From assembly GCF_030651995.1 (NCBI RefSeq), contig NZ_JAUSBN010000021.1, forward strand, positions 32,164-96,163: 64,000 nucleotides of DNA, read 5' to 3'. The stretch is from Reyranella sp. (GTDB lineage: Bacteria > Pseudomonadota > Alphaproteobacteria > Reyranellales > Reyranellaceae). Shown here in pieces: positions 7,979-18,925 of this stretch. The notes below the pieces were generated by a model. It did no database searches, had not been told where the DNA came from, and saw only the letters and a program-made list of their open reading frames with translations. Position 1 is the stretch's first letter, and the number at the start of each line of letters is the position of its first letter. The position numbers and the translations under genes were made by a program.

Positions 7979-8413
7979 CTAGGTTTTTGCCCGCACGACC
8001 AGAACCGGACAGGGGGCATTGCGCATGACGCTCTCGGCGACGCTCCCCAGCAGGGCGCGCTTTATGCCGCCCCGTCCATGGCTGCCGATCACGATCAGGT
8101 CGGCCGGCCAGTCCCTCGCGGCATTGACGATCTCGGTATGCGGAGCACCGATCGGAACGAAGTCCAGGGCGGCCACCTGCTGCGGGAGGCGTTTGCGAAA
8201 ATCGTCGATCAGCTTTCGCGCGTCCTCCTTGGCGGAGGCGACAAATACATCGGGTTGAATGCCGGTGTCGGCGGCGTTCACGAGTTCGGCGTCGATGACA
8301 TGGACGAATGCCATCTCCGCTCCCGCGAGTTGCACCAACTCTGCCGCGATATCAGCCGCGTGCGCCGAGATTGGCGCGCCGTCGACAGCCACGAGAATCT
8401 TCTGGAAGATCAC
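7979..8413 (-). CDS. Universal stress protein (UspA family)
   Basis: A 144-residue single-domain USP. It begins FQKILVAVDGAP and ends with the ATP-binding pattern in GSHGRGGIKRALLGSVAESV followed by CPVLVVR, so the G-x2-G-x9-G(S) nucleotide loop is intact. Such proteins form dimers in the cytoplasm and are induced by stress or growth arrest. No operon partner is visible; the divergent neighbour is the permease gene 221 bases away. Confidence 0.92.
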   Translation of the reverse strand: MIFQKILVAVDGAPISAHAADIAAELVQLAGAEMAFVHVIDAELVNAADTGIQPDVFVASAKEDARKLIDDFRKRLPQQVAALDFVPIGAPHTEIVNAARDWPADLIVIGSHGRGGIKRALLGSVAESVMRNAPCPVLVVRAKT

Positions 8414-8633
8414 GAAAGCCTCCCTGATCTACGGCGACAGGCCGAAGATGCGCTCGATGTGCAGCGGTAGCCCAGCTCCCGAGCCACGATCGCGGCGACG
8501 CTGGAACATTGCAAGTCTGGCCGGCCCGCTCCTTGCGGTGGATCAAGGTGGCAGAGCGAGAGAAGGCCGAAGGTTCGTGTATCCATAGCGATCATTCTCA
8601 GGCTCTGCCAGATGACCTGAAAGGAGCAGCCGG

Positions 8634-9695
8634 ATGTCGATCGAATCGTCGTTGCGTCAGCCCGGCGGCGAACGTGACGCCACCTGGAGGTGGCTTGCCG
8701 CCACCGTGGCCGGTCTCGTCCTCTGGGGCTTGCTCTATTCGCAACTCATCCCGTTCTCGGAATGGATCGTCTCGGTGCTGCCGGTCGAGCGCTCGAGCCA
8801 CCTCGGCGAGGCAATCGCCTTCCTCGTTTACGATACGCCGAAGGTGCTCCTGCTTCTCACCCTGGTCGTGTTTGCCATGGGTATCGTGCGCAGCTTCTTC
8901 TCGCCCGAGAAGACACGCGCCATGCTGGCGGGGCGCGCCGAGGGCGTCGGCAACGTCGCTGCCGCCGGGCTTGGAATTCTGACGCCGTTTTGCTCGTGCT
9001 CGGCCGTGCCCCTGTTCATCGGCTTCGTCAGTGCCGGCGTGCCGCTGGGGGTCACTTTCTCGTTCCTGATCGCCGCGCCCATGATCAACGAGGTGGCCCT
9101 GGGCCTCCTGTTCGCGTTGGTCGGCTGGGAAGTGGCGCTGACCTATCTCGCCTTCGGCCTTTCCGTAGCGATCGTCGGCGGATTCGTCATCGGCAAGCTG
9201 AAGCTCGAGGGCTGGCTGGAGCCCTGGGTGCGCGAGATCCGGGCCGGCGCCCTCGAGTTGCCCGACGAGCAGATCACGATCGTGGACCGCCTGAAGGCCG
9301 GCGTCGAGGCCGTGACGGATATCGTCGGGCGGGTGTGGATGTGGCTGATCGCGGGCATTGCCGCGGGCGCGCTGATTCACGGCTACGTGCCCGCCGAGCT
9401 GATGGTACGGATCATGGGGGCTGACGCCTGGTGGTCCGTGCCGGCAGCCGTCGCGCTCGGCATCCCGATGTACACGAACGCCGCCGGGATCATCCCGGTC
9501 GTGGAAGCCCTTCTCGGCAAGGGAGCCGCGCTCGGAACGACGCTCGCCTTCATGATGAGCGTGATCGCCCTCTCGCTCCCCGAGATGATCATCCTGCGCA
9601 AGGTGCTGTCGCTGAAGCTGATCGCCGTGTTCGTGGCCGTCGTCGGCACCGGCATCCTGGCAGTCGGCTTCCTGTTCAATGCGCTGTTCCACTGA
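8634..9695 (+). CDS. ArsP/YraQ-type permease (DUF318)
   Basis: A 353-residue membrane protein with about eight or nine hydrophobic segments. The family hallmark, a Cys-Ser-Cys-Ser motif (FCSCSAVPLFIGF) in a membrane loop, is at about residue 120, followed by GVPLGVTFSFLIAAPMIN, and a second repeat-like half has GIPMYTNAAGIIPV. Characterised relatives (ArsP) export trivalent organoarsenicals, but most members have unknown substrates. A strong AAAGGAG site precedes the ATG. The small CxxC redox protein follows 16 bases later, a pairing common in this family, so thiol chemistry is probably part of its work. Confidence 0.9.
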   Translation: MSIESSLRQPGGERDATWRWLAATVAGLVLWGLLYSQLIPFSEWIVSVLPVERSSHLGEAIAFLVYDTPKVLLLLTLVVFAMGIVRSFFSPEKTRAMLAGRAEGVGNVAAAGLGILTPFCSCSAVPLFIGFVSAGVPLGVTFSFLIAAPMINEVALGLLFALVGWEVALTYLAFGLSVAIVGGFVIGKLKLEGWLEPWVREIRAGALELPDEQITIVDRLKAGVEAVTDIVGRVWMWLIAGIAAGALIHGYVPAELMVRIMGADAWWSVPAAVALGIPMYTNAAGIIPVVEALLGKGAALGTTLAFMMSVIALSLPEMIILRKVLSLKLIAVFVAVVGTGILAVGFLFNALFH

Positions 9696-9710
9696 CAGAG
9701 GAGAGATCCC

Positions 9711-9947
9711 ATGAAAGACGTTAAAATTCTCGGCCCCGGCTGTAAGCGCTGCGACGCCGCGGCCGAGATGGTCAAGACCGAAGCCGCCAAACTCGGCATC
9801 GCGGTGACGGTCGAGAAGGTGACCGACTACGCCGCGATCGCCGGCTACGGAATCGCCTCGACGCCGGGCATCGTCGTCGAAGGCAAGGTCGTTCATGCGG
9901 GTGGACTGCCACGTCAGGACGCAATCGCCGGGTGGCTAAGAGCCTGA
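9711..9947 (+). CDS. Small thioredoxin-like redox protein (CxxC)
   Basis: A 78-residue protein with a thioredoxin/glutaredoxin fold. GPGCKRCD near the N-terminus is the active-site CxxC, and the cis-Pro loop is in ASTPGIVVEGK. It matches the small redox-active disulfide protein 2 group. It is preceded by a GAGGAGAG ribosome site 16 bases after the permease stop, so the two form an operon. It probably passes electrons to the cysteine pair of the permease or reduces its substrate; this is inferred from context. Confidence 0.9.
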   Translation: MKDVKILGPGCKRCDAAAEMVKTEAAKLGIAVTVEKVTDYAAIAGYGIASTPGIVVEGKVVHAGGLPRQDAIAGWLRA

Positions 9948-9984
9948 GCAGGTGAGGGCGCGGCAGGTCCAGGGGGATAGAGGG

Positions 9985-10102
9985 TAACGGCGCGCGGCGC
10001 GCCACCTGGCTTGGCTCGCCGGCTGGAACCTCGAATAGGAGGTGCTGCTGATCTCGATCGAGGTGAGCAGGTCCAGCCGCCGATGCGAAAGAAGTCGCCA
10101 GT
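9985..10102 (-). pseudogene. Decayed DUF72 gene fragment
   Basis: Read on the minus strand, this piece gives a GGWT-type start, then LLTSIEISSTSYSRFQPAS and ARWR, which align with the GGWT, LTSIEINGTYYSSFKPAS and AKWR blocks of the intact DUF72 protein at 7173-7916. About 20 residues between the first and second blocks are missing and the reading frame changes across the join. No start, no full domain and no downstream part remain. It is a remnant of a duplicated or exchanged DUF72 gene. Confidence 0.7.
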
Positions 10103-10404
10103 TCCGGAAGGCGGTTGGACTTGAGTGAACCGAAGCACGCTTTCCCACGCATGTGACGTGGCTTTGGGAAGCCGTGCGGACAGAATTGCCTCCTGATGCC
10201 GATGGCGGCTGCGGTGATCCCGAGTTCGTGAAGGCGCCGAGGAAGCGACAGGGTCGGGACGCCATTGCCTCGGCACGCCGTTCAGCTGGTGGATGGCGGT
10301 CCAGTCCAAAAGGCCGGCATTCCCATGACCTGGCGGATCGCCTCGGTGTTGTCGCGTGAGAGTTTGGGATCGGCCGAAGGATGCTGGAGATCACGCCCGC
10401 GGCG
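10103..10404. other. Intergenic stretch with possible gene debris
   Basis: No intact gene is seen here. On the minus strand, directly after the HxlR stop and in the same frame, about 40 codons stay open and read protein-like (DPKLSRDNTEAIRQVMGMP in the middle) before a stop near 10280. I do not recognise the family. Together with the DUF72 remnant beside it, this suggests that the 9.95-10.4 kb gap is a site of gene decay. Confidence 0.4.
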
Positions 10405-10884
10405 TCACCTGGACCTCAGCGCATTGCGTTCACGTGCCATTGCGGCTGACAGATGAGGCCGCGCGGTGATTGCGTCGATCGGATCGCCGCACGCCGAACA
10501 AACCAGGATGGGTCGGGTGGTTTGCCCGCAGCCCGTGTGCCGCAAGGCGACCGGCGGTGGCCCCTTTCCCGAGAGCCATTGGTCGCCCCACTCCTTGAGC
10601 GCAATGATCAGTGGCCACAGGTCGCGTCCCTTCCGCGTCAGCCGATATTCGTGCCTCGGCGGGTGCTCCGAATAGAGGCGGCGCTCGACGATGCCCTCGG
10701 CTTCGAACCTTCTCAATCGTCGGCTCAGGATGAGCGGAGAGGCACCGGTGAACTGCTGCAGTTCGTCGAACCGGTGTGATCCGAGGAACATCTCCCGCAA
10801 GATCATCAACGCCCAAGTGTCGCCCACGATCTCGATCGTACGGGCGACACTACAAGTCGATCGCGACAAGTCGGAGCGGCTCAT
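10405..10884 (-). CDS. HxlR-family winged-helix regulator
   Basis: A 159-residue protein. The HxlR signature is clear: the N-terminal cysteine in STCSVARTIEIVG, GDTWALMILREMFLG, RFDELQQFTGASPLILSRRLRRFEAEGIVERR, and the wing with RHEYRLTRKGRDLWP. The C-terminal ~45 residues contain a possible zinc-knuckle-like pattern (C in TGCGQ, then CSACG). Such regulators respond to reactive electrophiles or oxidants and often sit beside detoxification genes, here divergent from a GST gene. A 15-bp palindrome lies 9 bases upstream of its ATG. Confidence 0.9.
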   Translation of the reverse strand: MSRSDLSRSTCSVARTIEIVGDTWALMILREMFLGSHRFDELQQFTGASPLILSRRLRRFEAEGIVERRLYSEHPPRHEYRLTRKGRDLWPLIIALKEWGDQWLSGKGPPPVALRHTGCGQTTRPILVCSACGDPIDAITARPHLSAAMARERNALRSR

Positions 10885-10893
10885 GTTGACTCA

Positions 10894-10908
10894 CTTCAAT
10901 TATTGAAG
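10894..10908. promoter_or_regulatory. Probable HxlR operator (15-bp palindrome)
   Basis: CTTCAAT-T-ATTGAAG is a perfect palindrome in the 122-bp gap between hxlR and the divergent GST gene. On the plus strand a TTGACT box (10886-10891) and a weak TACGCT box (10910-10915) flank it at 18-bp spacing, so bound regulator would cover a GST promoter. The promoter boxes are only plausible; the palindrome is certain. Confidence 0.6.
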
Positions 10909-11006
10909 CTACGCTCGCACAGGCGGTCGGCCGATTCAATCAGTCTTGCCGGTCGTCCGGTCGCACCGCACGCGCCGGCACATCTGCTTCGGCCACGAGG
11001 AACGTC

Positions 11007-11612
11007 ATGAAGATCTACCACGCCCCAAACACCCGCTCGGTCCGCATCGTCTGGCTGTTCGAGGAATTGGGGCTGCCGTACGATCTCGAAAAGCACAAGC
11101 TCGGTGATCCCGGCATGCGCTCGCCCGAGTATCTCAAGGTCCATCCGATGGGCCGGGTGCCGGCCCTGCAGGATGGCGACACCACGATCTTCGAGTCGGG
11201 TGCGATCGTTCAGTATGTTCTCGCCAAGCATGGCAAGGGGCGCCTGGTGCCGGACACGGCCTCGCCGGAGTTCCCGCAGTATCTGCAATGGCTGCATTAC
11301 GCCGAGGGCATGATCATGCCGCCGGTGAACATCATCGTGGTCGAAACCATCCTCCTTCCGCCGGATCGTCGCAATCAGGTCAACGTCGACCGAGCCACCA
11401 AGCTCCTGTCGCGCATGCTCGGCGCCATCGACGTCCATCTCGCCGGACGCGAATTCCTCGCCGGAGACTTCAGCGGCGCCGACATCATGACCGGGCATGC
11501 CTGCACGGTGGCGCGCCGGCTTGGAGCGGACGTCTCTGACAAGCCCAACGTCGCCGCCTATATCGAGCGGTTGAATGCGCGGCCGGCCCTGAAGCGCGCC
11601 TGGGCGGCGTGA
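11007..11612 (+). CDS. Glutathione S-transferase family protein
   Basis: A 201-residue cytosolic-type GST. The thioredoxin-like N-domain has MKIYHAPNTRSVRIVWLFEE (likely active-site Ser or Asn near residue 10), the cis-Pro in GRVPALQDG and the glutathione-binding ESGAIVQY. The all-helical C-domain ends with the ADIMTGHACTVARR capping motif (Asp of the N-capping box present). It conjugates or reduces electrophilic substrates with glutathione. The stop overlaps the next start, so it is co-transcribed with enoyl-CoA hydratase and probably nitroreductase. Confidence 0.92.
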   Translation: MKIYHAPNTRSVRIVWLFEELGLPYDLEKHKLGDPGMRSPEYLKVHPMGRVPALQDGDTTIFESGAIVQYVLAKHGKGRLVPDTASPEFPQYLQWLHYAEGMIMPPVNIIVVETILLPPDRRNQVNVDRATKLLSRMLGAIDVHLAGREFLAGDFSGADIMTGHACTVARRLGADVSDKPNVAAYIERLNARPALKRAWAA

Positions 11613-12427
11613 TGTCCCGGGCGGTCGATACCGGCACGGACCAGCTTCTGTGCGCGGTGGCGGACCACGTCGCCACCGTGTCGTTCAACCGGCCGGAGAA
11701 GCGCAACGCGCTGGGCGATGTCGTCACGCCCGCGCTGCGCGAGATCCTGCTCGTGCTGGAGGCCGATCCGGACGTCCGCGCGATCATCCTCACCGGCGTC
11801 GGCAAGTCCTTCTGCGCCGGTGGCGACGTCAAGGGCATGGCCGGCGGCAGCCCCGACGATCGCACGATCGACGACAGGATTCGCGCGCTCCAGCACCGCC
11901 AGCAGACCCTGACCCTGCGCCTGTACGAGCTGGCGAAGCCAACCATCGCCGCCCTGCCGGGCGCCGCTGCCGGGGCGGGCATGTCGATCGCGCTCGCGTG
12001 CGACATCAGGATCGGCGCAACCAGCGCCTTCTATGCGTCCGGCTTTGCCGCGATCGGGCTCTCGGGCGACTATGGCGGCTCGTGGCAGCTCACGCAGATC
12101 GTCGGCCCGGCGAAGGCAAAGGAGATCTACTTCACCGGGCGCCGCGTGTACGCCGAGGAGGCATTGGCGCTGGGCCTGCTGAACGAGGTCGTCGCCGACG
12201 AAGACCTGGCGACCCGGGCGGCCGAGCTGGCGAAGCAGATTGCCAGCGGCCCGCCGCTTGCCCTCCGATACATGAAGCAGAACATCAACCGTGCCACGCA
12301 GGCCGACTTCAGGACCTGTCTCGACTGGGAAGCCGATCGCCTGGTCCGGGTCGCGCAGACCCAGGACCACAAGGAGGCGGTGCGCGCCTTCATCGAGAAG
12401 CGCCCGCCGGTCTTCAAGGGCGCCTAG
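11612..12427 (+). CDS. Enoyl-CoA hydratase/isomerase family protein
   Basis: A 271-residue crotonase-fold protein (272 if the GTG at 11609 is used). VSFNRPEKRNALGD and GVGKSFCAGGDVKGM form the first oxyanion half, and the second is in AALPGAAAGAGMSIALACDIRI. The later residues EAVALGL-like (EEALALGLLNEVV) and the C-terminal trimerisation helices are complete. Of the two glutamates that act in true hydratases, I do not see a clear pair, so the enzyme may be an isomerase or other crotonase. It overlaps the GST gene and precedes a nitroreductase gene. Confidence 0.88.
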   Translation: MSRAVDTGTDQLLCAVADHVATVSFNRPEKRNALGDVVTPALREILLVLEADPDVRAIILTGVGKSFCAGGDVKGMAGGSPDDRTIDDRIRALQHRQQTLTLRLYELAKPTIAALPGAAAGAGMSIALACDIRIGATSAFYASGFAAIGLSGDYGGSWQLTQIVGPAKAKEIYFTGRRVYAEEALALGLLNEVVADEDLATRAAELAKQIASGPPLALRYMKQNINRATQADFRTCLDWEADRLVRVAQTQDHKEAVRAFIEKRPPVFKGA

Positions 12428-12484
12428 TCGCGCGCGGCGCCTCGCGGCAGGTCGACAGCAGCATTGCCACCAAAGGGAAATCCC

Positions 12485-13159
12485 ATGAACGTTCTGGACG
12501 CCATCGCAAGCCGCAAGTCGATCCGCGCCTTCCGGCCCGATCCGGTGCCGAAGGACACGATCGAGAAGATCCTGCAGGTCTCGCAGCGTGCGCCGAGCGG
12601 CACCAATACGCAGCCGTGGCACGTCTACGTCTGCGCCGGCGCCGTCAAGCAGGCCATCACCGACGACGTGCTCGCGCTCGTGCGCAGCGGCGGCGGGGAG
12701 AAGTACGAGGACTACGACTACTATCCGCCGGAGTGGAAGCCTGTGCACCGCGATCGCCGTCGCGGCGTCGGCTGGTCGCTCTATGGCCTCGTCGGCGTTC
12801 CCAAGGGGGACCGCGTCGCCAGCGCCCGGCAGGCGGCCCGCAACTTCCTGTTCTTCGACGCGCCGGTCGGCCTGTTCGTGACGGTGGATTCCTACCTGGG
12901 CCGCGGCAACTGGGCGGATGCCGGCATGTACCTGCAGACGATCATGCTCGCGGCCCGGGAGTTCGGCCTCGACACCTGCCCGCAGGCGGCGTGGATCCCG
13001 TATCAGAAGCCCGTTTTCAAGCATCTGGGCATTCCGGCGGACCAGGCGCTCGTCTCCGGCCTGGCGCTGGGCTTCGCCGATCATTCCAAGATCGAGAACA
13101 CGCTGGTGAGCGAGCGCGAGGCCCTGGCCAATGTCGCGCATTTCCACGGGTTCGATTGA
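12485..13159 (+). CDS. Nitroreductase family protein
   Basis: A 224-residue FMN-dependent oxidoreductase. MNVLDAIASRKSIRAF is the family N-terminus with the FMN-phosphate-binding arginines; SQRAPSGTNTQPWHVYV is the PSxxNxQPW flavin motif; the C-terminal part has the SGLALGFAD segment. The ATG at 12485 is chosen because it begins the conserved region and follows a GGGAAA site. These homodimers reduce nitro groups, quinones or enones with NAD(P)H. The context (GST, crotonase, DsbA-fold isomerase) points to aromatic or xenobiotic metabolism. Confidence 0.92.
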   Translation: MNVLDAIASRKSIRAFRPDPVPKDTIEKILQVSQRAPSGTNTQPWHVYVCAGAVKQAITDDVLALVRSGGGEKYEDYDYYPPEWKPVHRDRRRGVGWSLYGLVGVPKGDRVASARQAARNFLFFDAPVGLFVTVDSYLGRGNWADAGMYLQTIMLAAREFGLDTCPQAAWIPYQKPVFKHLGIPADQALVSGLALGFADHSKIENTLVSEREALANVAHFHGFD

Positions 13160-13234
13160 GCCGATCTCGCACGCGCGTTGGGACAGGGGCGGTAACCTTC
13201 CGAGGACAGACATGAACACCCGGCAGCGCGCCGC

Positions 13235-14412
13235 ATGAAGACCGCAGCCCGGGCGCGGCCCTGGCTGGTGCTGGCCGGCCTTGCGCTGGGCGTCTGCGTG
13301 ACCCACGGCTTTGCCCGCCTGGCCTACGGTCTGCTGCTTCCGGCGATGAAGTCCGAGATGGGGTGGACCTACGCGCAAGCCGGCTGGCTGAATACCGCCA
13401 ACGCACTGGGCTACCTCGGGGGCGCAGTGCTCACCATGTTGATCATCCGCCGCGTCTCCCCCGCACGCATCTTCGCCTTCGGCATGGCCACCACCGCCGT
13501 GGCCCTGCTGGCCACGGGGCTGGACGCCGGGTTGGCGTGGCAGACGTTCTGGCGCTTCGCCGTGGGCCTGCTGGGGGCGCTGTCGTTCTCCACCGCGGGC
13601 GCGCTCGCGGCGGGGCTGTTCCCGGGTGATGCACGCCGCAGCGCGCTGGCCATCGCCATAGTATTCGGCGCGGGGGGTGGCCTGGGCGTGGTGCTGACCG
13701 GCGGGAGCTTGCCGCTGATGCTGGACACATGGGGACCGGCGTCGTGGCCGGTGGGCTGGATGGCCATCGGTGCCGTCAGCCTTTGTGCCCTGCCGCTCGG
13801 CCTATGGGCGGCCTCGCGGCTGCACGCGCCGGTGCAGGCGGGACTGACCGAGCCGACGCCCTTGCCGGTGCGCCGCATGCTGCCCGTGATGGCCGGCTAT
13901 GCGTGCTTCGGCCTCGGCTACTTCGTCTACCTGACTTTCCTGTCTGCGTGGATGAGCGAGCAGCGGGCGAGCGCCGGCTTCATCGCCTTCGTGTGGGTCG
14001 TGCTGGGCGCCAGCATCTGCGTGTCGCCGTTCGTGTGGCGGCGCGTCATGGCGCGCCATGCCTCGGGCTTGCCGATGGCCTTGATCATGACCTGCATCGC
14101 CATCGGCACCGCTTTGCCGGTGGTGTTGCCGAAAGGGCCCGTGTTGCTGGTGTCGGCAGTGGTCTTCTCTTCATGGTCCCCGGCGCGGGTGCTAACTTCG
14201 TGCGGCAGAACCTGCCGCCACAAGCCTGGGGAAGCGCCATCAGCCTGTTTACGCTGATCTTTGCCGTGGCCCAGATCGCGGGCCCCTACGGAGCCGGGCT
14301 GGTGGCAGACCTGTTCGGCAACATCGGCATCAGTCTGCTGGTGGCCGCGGGCGTGTTGATGACCGGCGCGGCGCTGGCCCTTTTGCAACGGCCTCTTCAA
14401 CAGGCCAAGTGA
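13235..14412 (+). pseudogene. YbfB/YjiJ-type MFS transporter, frameshifted
   Basis: The first ~310 codons encode a typical MFS protein (GLALGVCVTHGFARLAYGLL at the N-terminus; about nine hydrophobic helices). At about 14160-14175 the frame changes. The expected continuation (FMVPGAGANFVRQNLPPQAWG, then two or three more helices, ending QRPLQQAK) is read in the -1 frame and ends at 14412, while the original frame runs into a meaningless tail ending at 14257. Compared with relatives, a few bases seem lost after VVF. It is a recent pseudogene or a sequence error. An 8-codon ORF from 13212 ends inside the ATG at 13235. Confidence 0.8.
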
Positions 14413-14440
14413 GTACCATGTACCCTCGGAGGGTTTGATC

Positions 14441-15061
14441 ATGAGTCCAAAAGTCGAGTTTCACTTCGATTTCGGCAGCCCCAACGCCTATTTCTGCCAC
14501 AAGGTCCTGCCCGCCCTTGCGGCGCGGACCGGCGTGCAGATCGCCTATGTTCCGGTGCTGCTCGGCGGCGTCTTCAAGCTGACCAACAACCAGCCACCCA
14601 TGGTGCAGTTCAAGGGCATCAGGAACAAGGGCGAGTACGCGCAGCGCGAGACCGAGCGGTTCATCCGCAAGCACGGTCTCACCGGGTTCCGGAGGAACCC
14701 GCATTTCCCCGTCAACACCGTGCAGATCATGCGCGGCGCACTGGTCGCCGAGTGCGATGGATTCTTCGACCGCTACGTCGATCAGGTTTTCCGCCATATG
14801 TGGGAGGAGCCGAAGAAGATGGACGATGCCGCGGTCATCCAGGACGCGCTCGATGCCTCGGGACTCGATGGCCGGGCGATCCTCGATCGCACCCAGGAGC
14901 AGTCGATCAAGGACAAGCTGATCGCGAACACCGAGGCGTCGGTGGCGCGCGGCAACTTCGGCAGCCCGACATTCTTCGTCGGCGACGAAATGTATTTCGG
15001 CAAGGACCGGTTGCGGGAGGTCGAGGAAGAGATCGTCTCCGCCACGCAGCGCGCGCGATGA
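14441..15061 (+). CDS. 2-hydroxychromene-2-carboxylate isomerase family (DsbA/kappa-GST fold)
   Basis: A 206-residue protein with the kappa-class fold. FHFDFGSPNAYF carries the family Ser of the active site (in FGSPN), RNPHFPVNTVQIMRG is the glutathione or substrate loop, and GNFGSPTFFVGDEMYFGKDRL is the cis-Pro and C-terminal signature. NahD-like members isomerise 2-hydroxychromene-2-carboxylate in naphthalene breakdown using glutathione; others have unknown substrates. The ATG at 14441 follows a CGGAGGG site. It lies 28 bases after the broken MFS gene, which may have imported or exported a related compound. Confidence 0.88.
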   Translation: MSPKVEFHFDFGSPNAYFCHKVLPALAARTGVQIAYVPVLLGGVFKLTNNQPPMVQFKGIRNKGEYAQRETERFIRKHGLTGFRRNPHFPVNTVQIMRGALVAECDGFFDRYVDQVFRHMWEEPKKMDDAAVIQDALDASGLDGRAILDRTQEQSIKDKLIANTEASVARGNFGSPTFFVGDEMYFGKDRLREVEEEIVSATQRAR

Positions 15062-15117
15062 GGCGCATCTAGAGAAGGGACCCGCTTGGGCCGAGCTTCC
15101 TTCAAGGCGCAGCCAGT

Positions 15118-15245
15118 TCAAGGCAGACGCAGGCTCCTGACGCTCGCGTGCCCCTTGCGGCCGATCACCAGGTGATCGTGGATCGTGATGCCCAGCGCCC
15201 CGGCTGCCGCCGTGATCCCGCGCGTCATCCCGATGTCGTCGCGTC
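15118..15245 (-). pseudogene. radC 3'-end fragment
   Basis: On the minus strand this gives [13 protein letters not shown], then [16 protein letters not shown] and [14 protein letters not shown], matching the last ~42 residues of the intact RadC at 18926-19900 with several substitutions. The DNA is clearly related but not identical to the intact copy. The match stops about 5 bases before the stop codon of the hybrid histidine kinase gene. It is therefore a diverged radC tail cut off by the kinase segment. Confidence 0.8.
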
Positions 15246-15249
15246 TGGA

Positions 15250-17988
<2,739 letters not shown>

Positions 17989-18022
17989 GGTCGTTGTTCC
18001 TCATGAATGGCTCGACTCACGG

Positions 18023-18388
18023 TTACGCTGCGAGCATGGCTTCAATGGAGCTCTGAAGCTGATGATCCATGTATGGCTTTGGAAGAAAATGTGCGCCTTC
18101 GACAAACAGAGCTTTTGTCTTGTCGGTCAGGGAATTGCCTGTCGCGTAGAGCACACGCAATCTCGGCCGAAGCGTGATTGCCTCATGGGCAAGTTCAAAG
18201 CCGCCCAGCGGCGCTGACTTTAAGCGGATATCGGTAAAGAGCGCATCGAGATGCTGGGGGGAACGCACGAGGGAAAGCGCCTCGTCTACATCGCCGGCTG
18301 AAAAGGTCTGGTGCCCCAAGCCTTGGATCATCCCCTCCGCCAACATGCGGAGAAGTGCTTCGTCTTCAACGACGAGGATCACGGCCAT
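18023..18388 (-). CDS. Single-domain response regulator
   Basis: A 121-residue receiver domain only. The acidic pair is in VVEDEALLRM, the phosphoacceptor Asp is in ALFTDIRL, the Thr/Ser switch residue is in LYATGNS, and the Lys is in FLPKPY. It has no output domain, as in stand-alone CheY-like or shuttle regulators. It is 34 bases upstream of the hybrid kinase gene in the same direction, so the two form an operon, and it may accept phosphate from the kinase HPt domain. Confidence 0.92.
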   Translation of the reverse strand: MAVILVVEDEALLRMLAEGMIQGLGHQTFSAGDVDEALSLVRSPQHLDALFTDIRLKSAPLGGFELAHEAITLRPRLRVLYATGNSLTDKTKALFVEGAHFLPKPYMDHQLQSSIEAMLAA

Positions 18389-18925
18389 TGCAATTTTCCG
18401 CCTCTATCTGGGCAGCGGACATAACTCGCACCGTCCTGCTGGTCTTGCGAACCGCGCCTGCGGTGGGTGCCCGTCGGGATTGTGTGAAAGCTACGGCTTG
18501 CCGCTCTTGCGGTCTGTCAGCGCCTAGTGGGCTGCCATCGGTCCTCAAGACAAGGTAGAACCTTGGTCATGCCGACTCCGCCGTAGCAACAGCTGATGCG
18601 CCCTTGGGTTTGTCGAGTCCATATATATTCGGATAGAGGGAACTTCTCAGGTTCTGAGGCGTTCCTTCGCTGCCGGACATATTCTGTGTGTGCCGAAAGG
18701 CGTGTCCGCACCGACCAGCTGACGAAGTGACCTCCTTGAGGAGCCTCCTGCTGTCTGCCCGCGCCGACGTGGTGGTCGACCGAGCGGCTGTATTGTTTGC
18801 TCGGGCGGCTGCGGTCTTCCTGCCGTGACTGGGGCGGTGTCGTAGGCCCGACACCCAGGGGGCCTGCGGCGCCACCGTCAGCAGAGAATCGGCCCGGCCG
18901 GGGACAACCCGTTGACGCTCCATGG
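18389..18925. other. Gene-free stretch upstream of the kinase operon
   Basis: These 537 bases lie between the response regulator start and the radC stop. No open frame looks protein-like on either strand. An AT-rich patch (CATATATATTCGG near 18630) differs from the GC-rich surroundings and could hold the promoter for the kinase operon. I see no tRNA, integrase or clear repeat. Confidence 0.5.

Noticed and set aside
11558..13378. 606-codon open frame opposite the enoyl-CoA hydratase and nitroreductase genes
   Set aside because: It is a codon-bias shadow; the sense frames encode well-known enzymes.
18567..18923. Possible 118-codon gene on the minus strand between the response regulator and radC
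   Set aside because: The translation lacks hydrophobic pattern and family blocks, and no ribosome site is visible.
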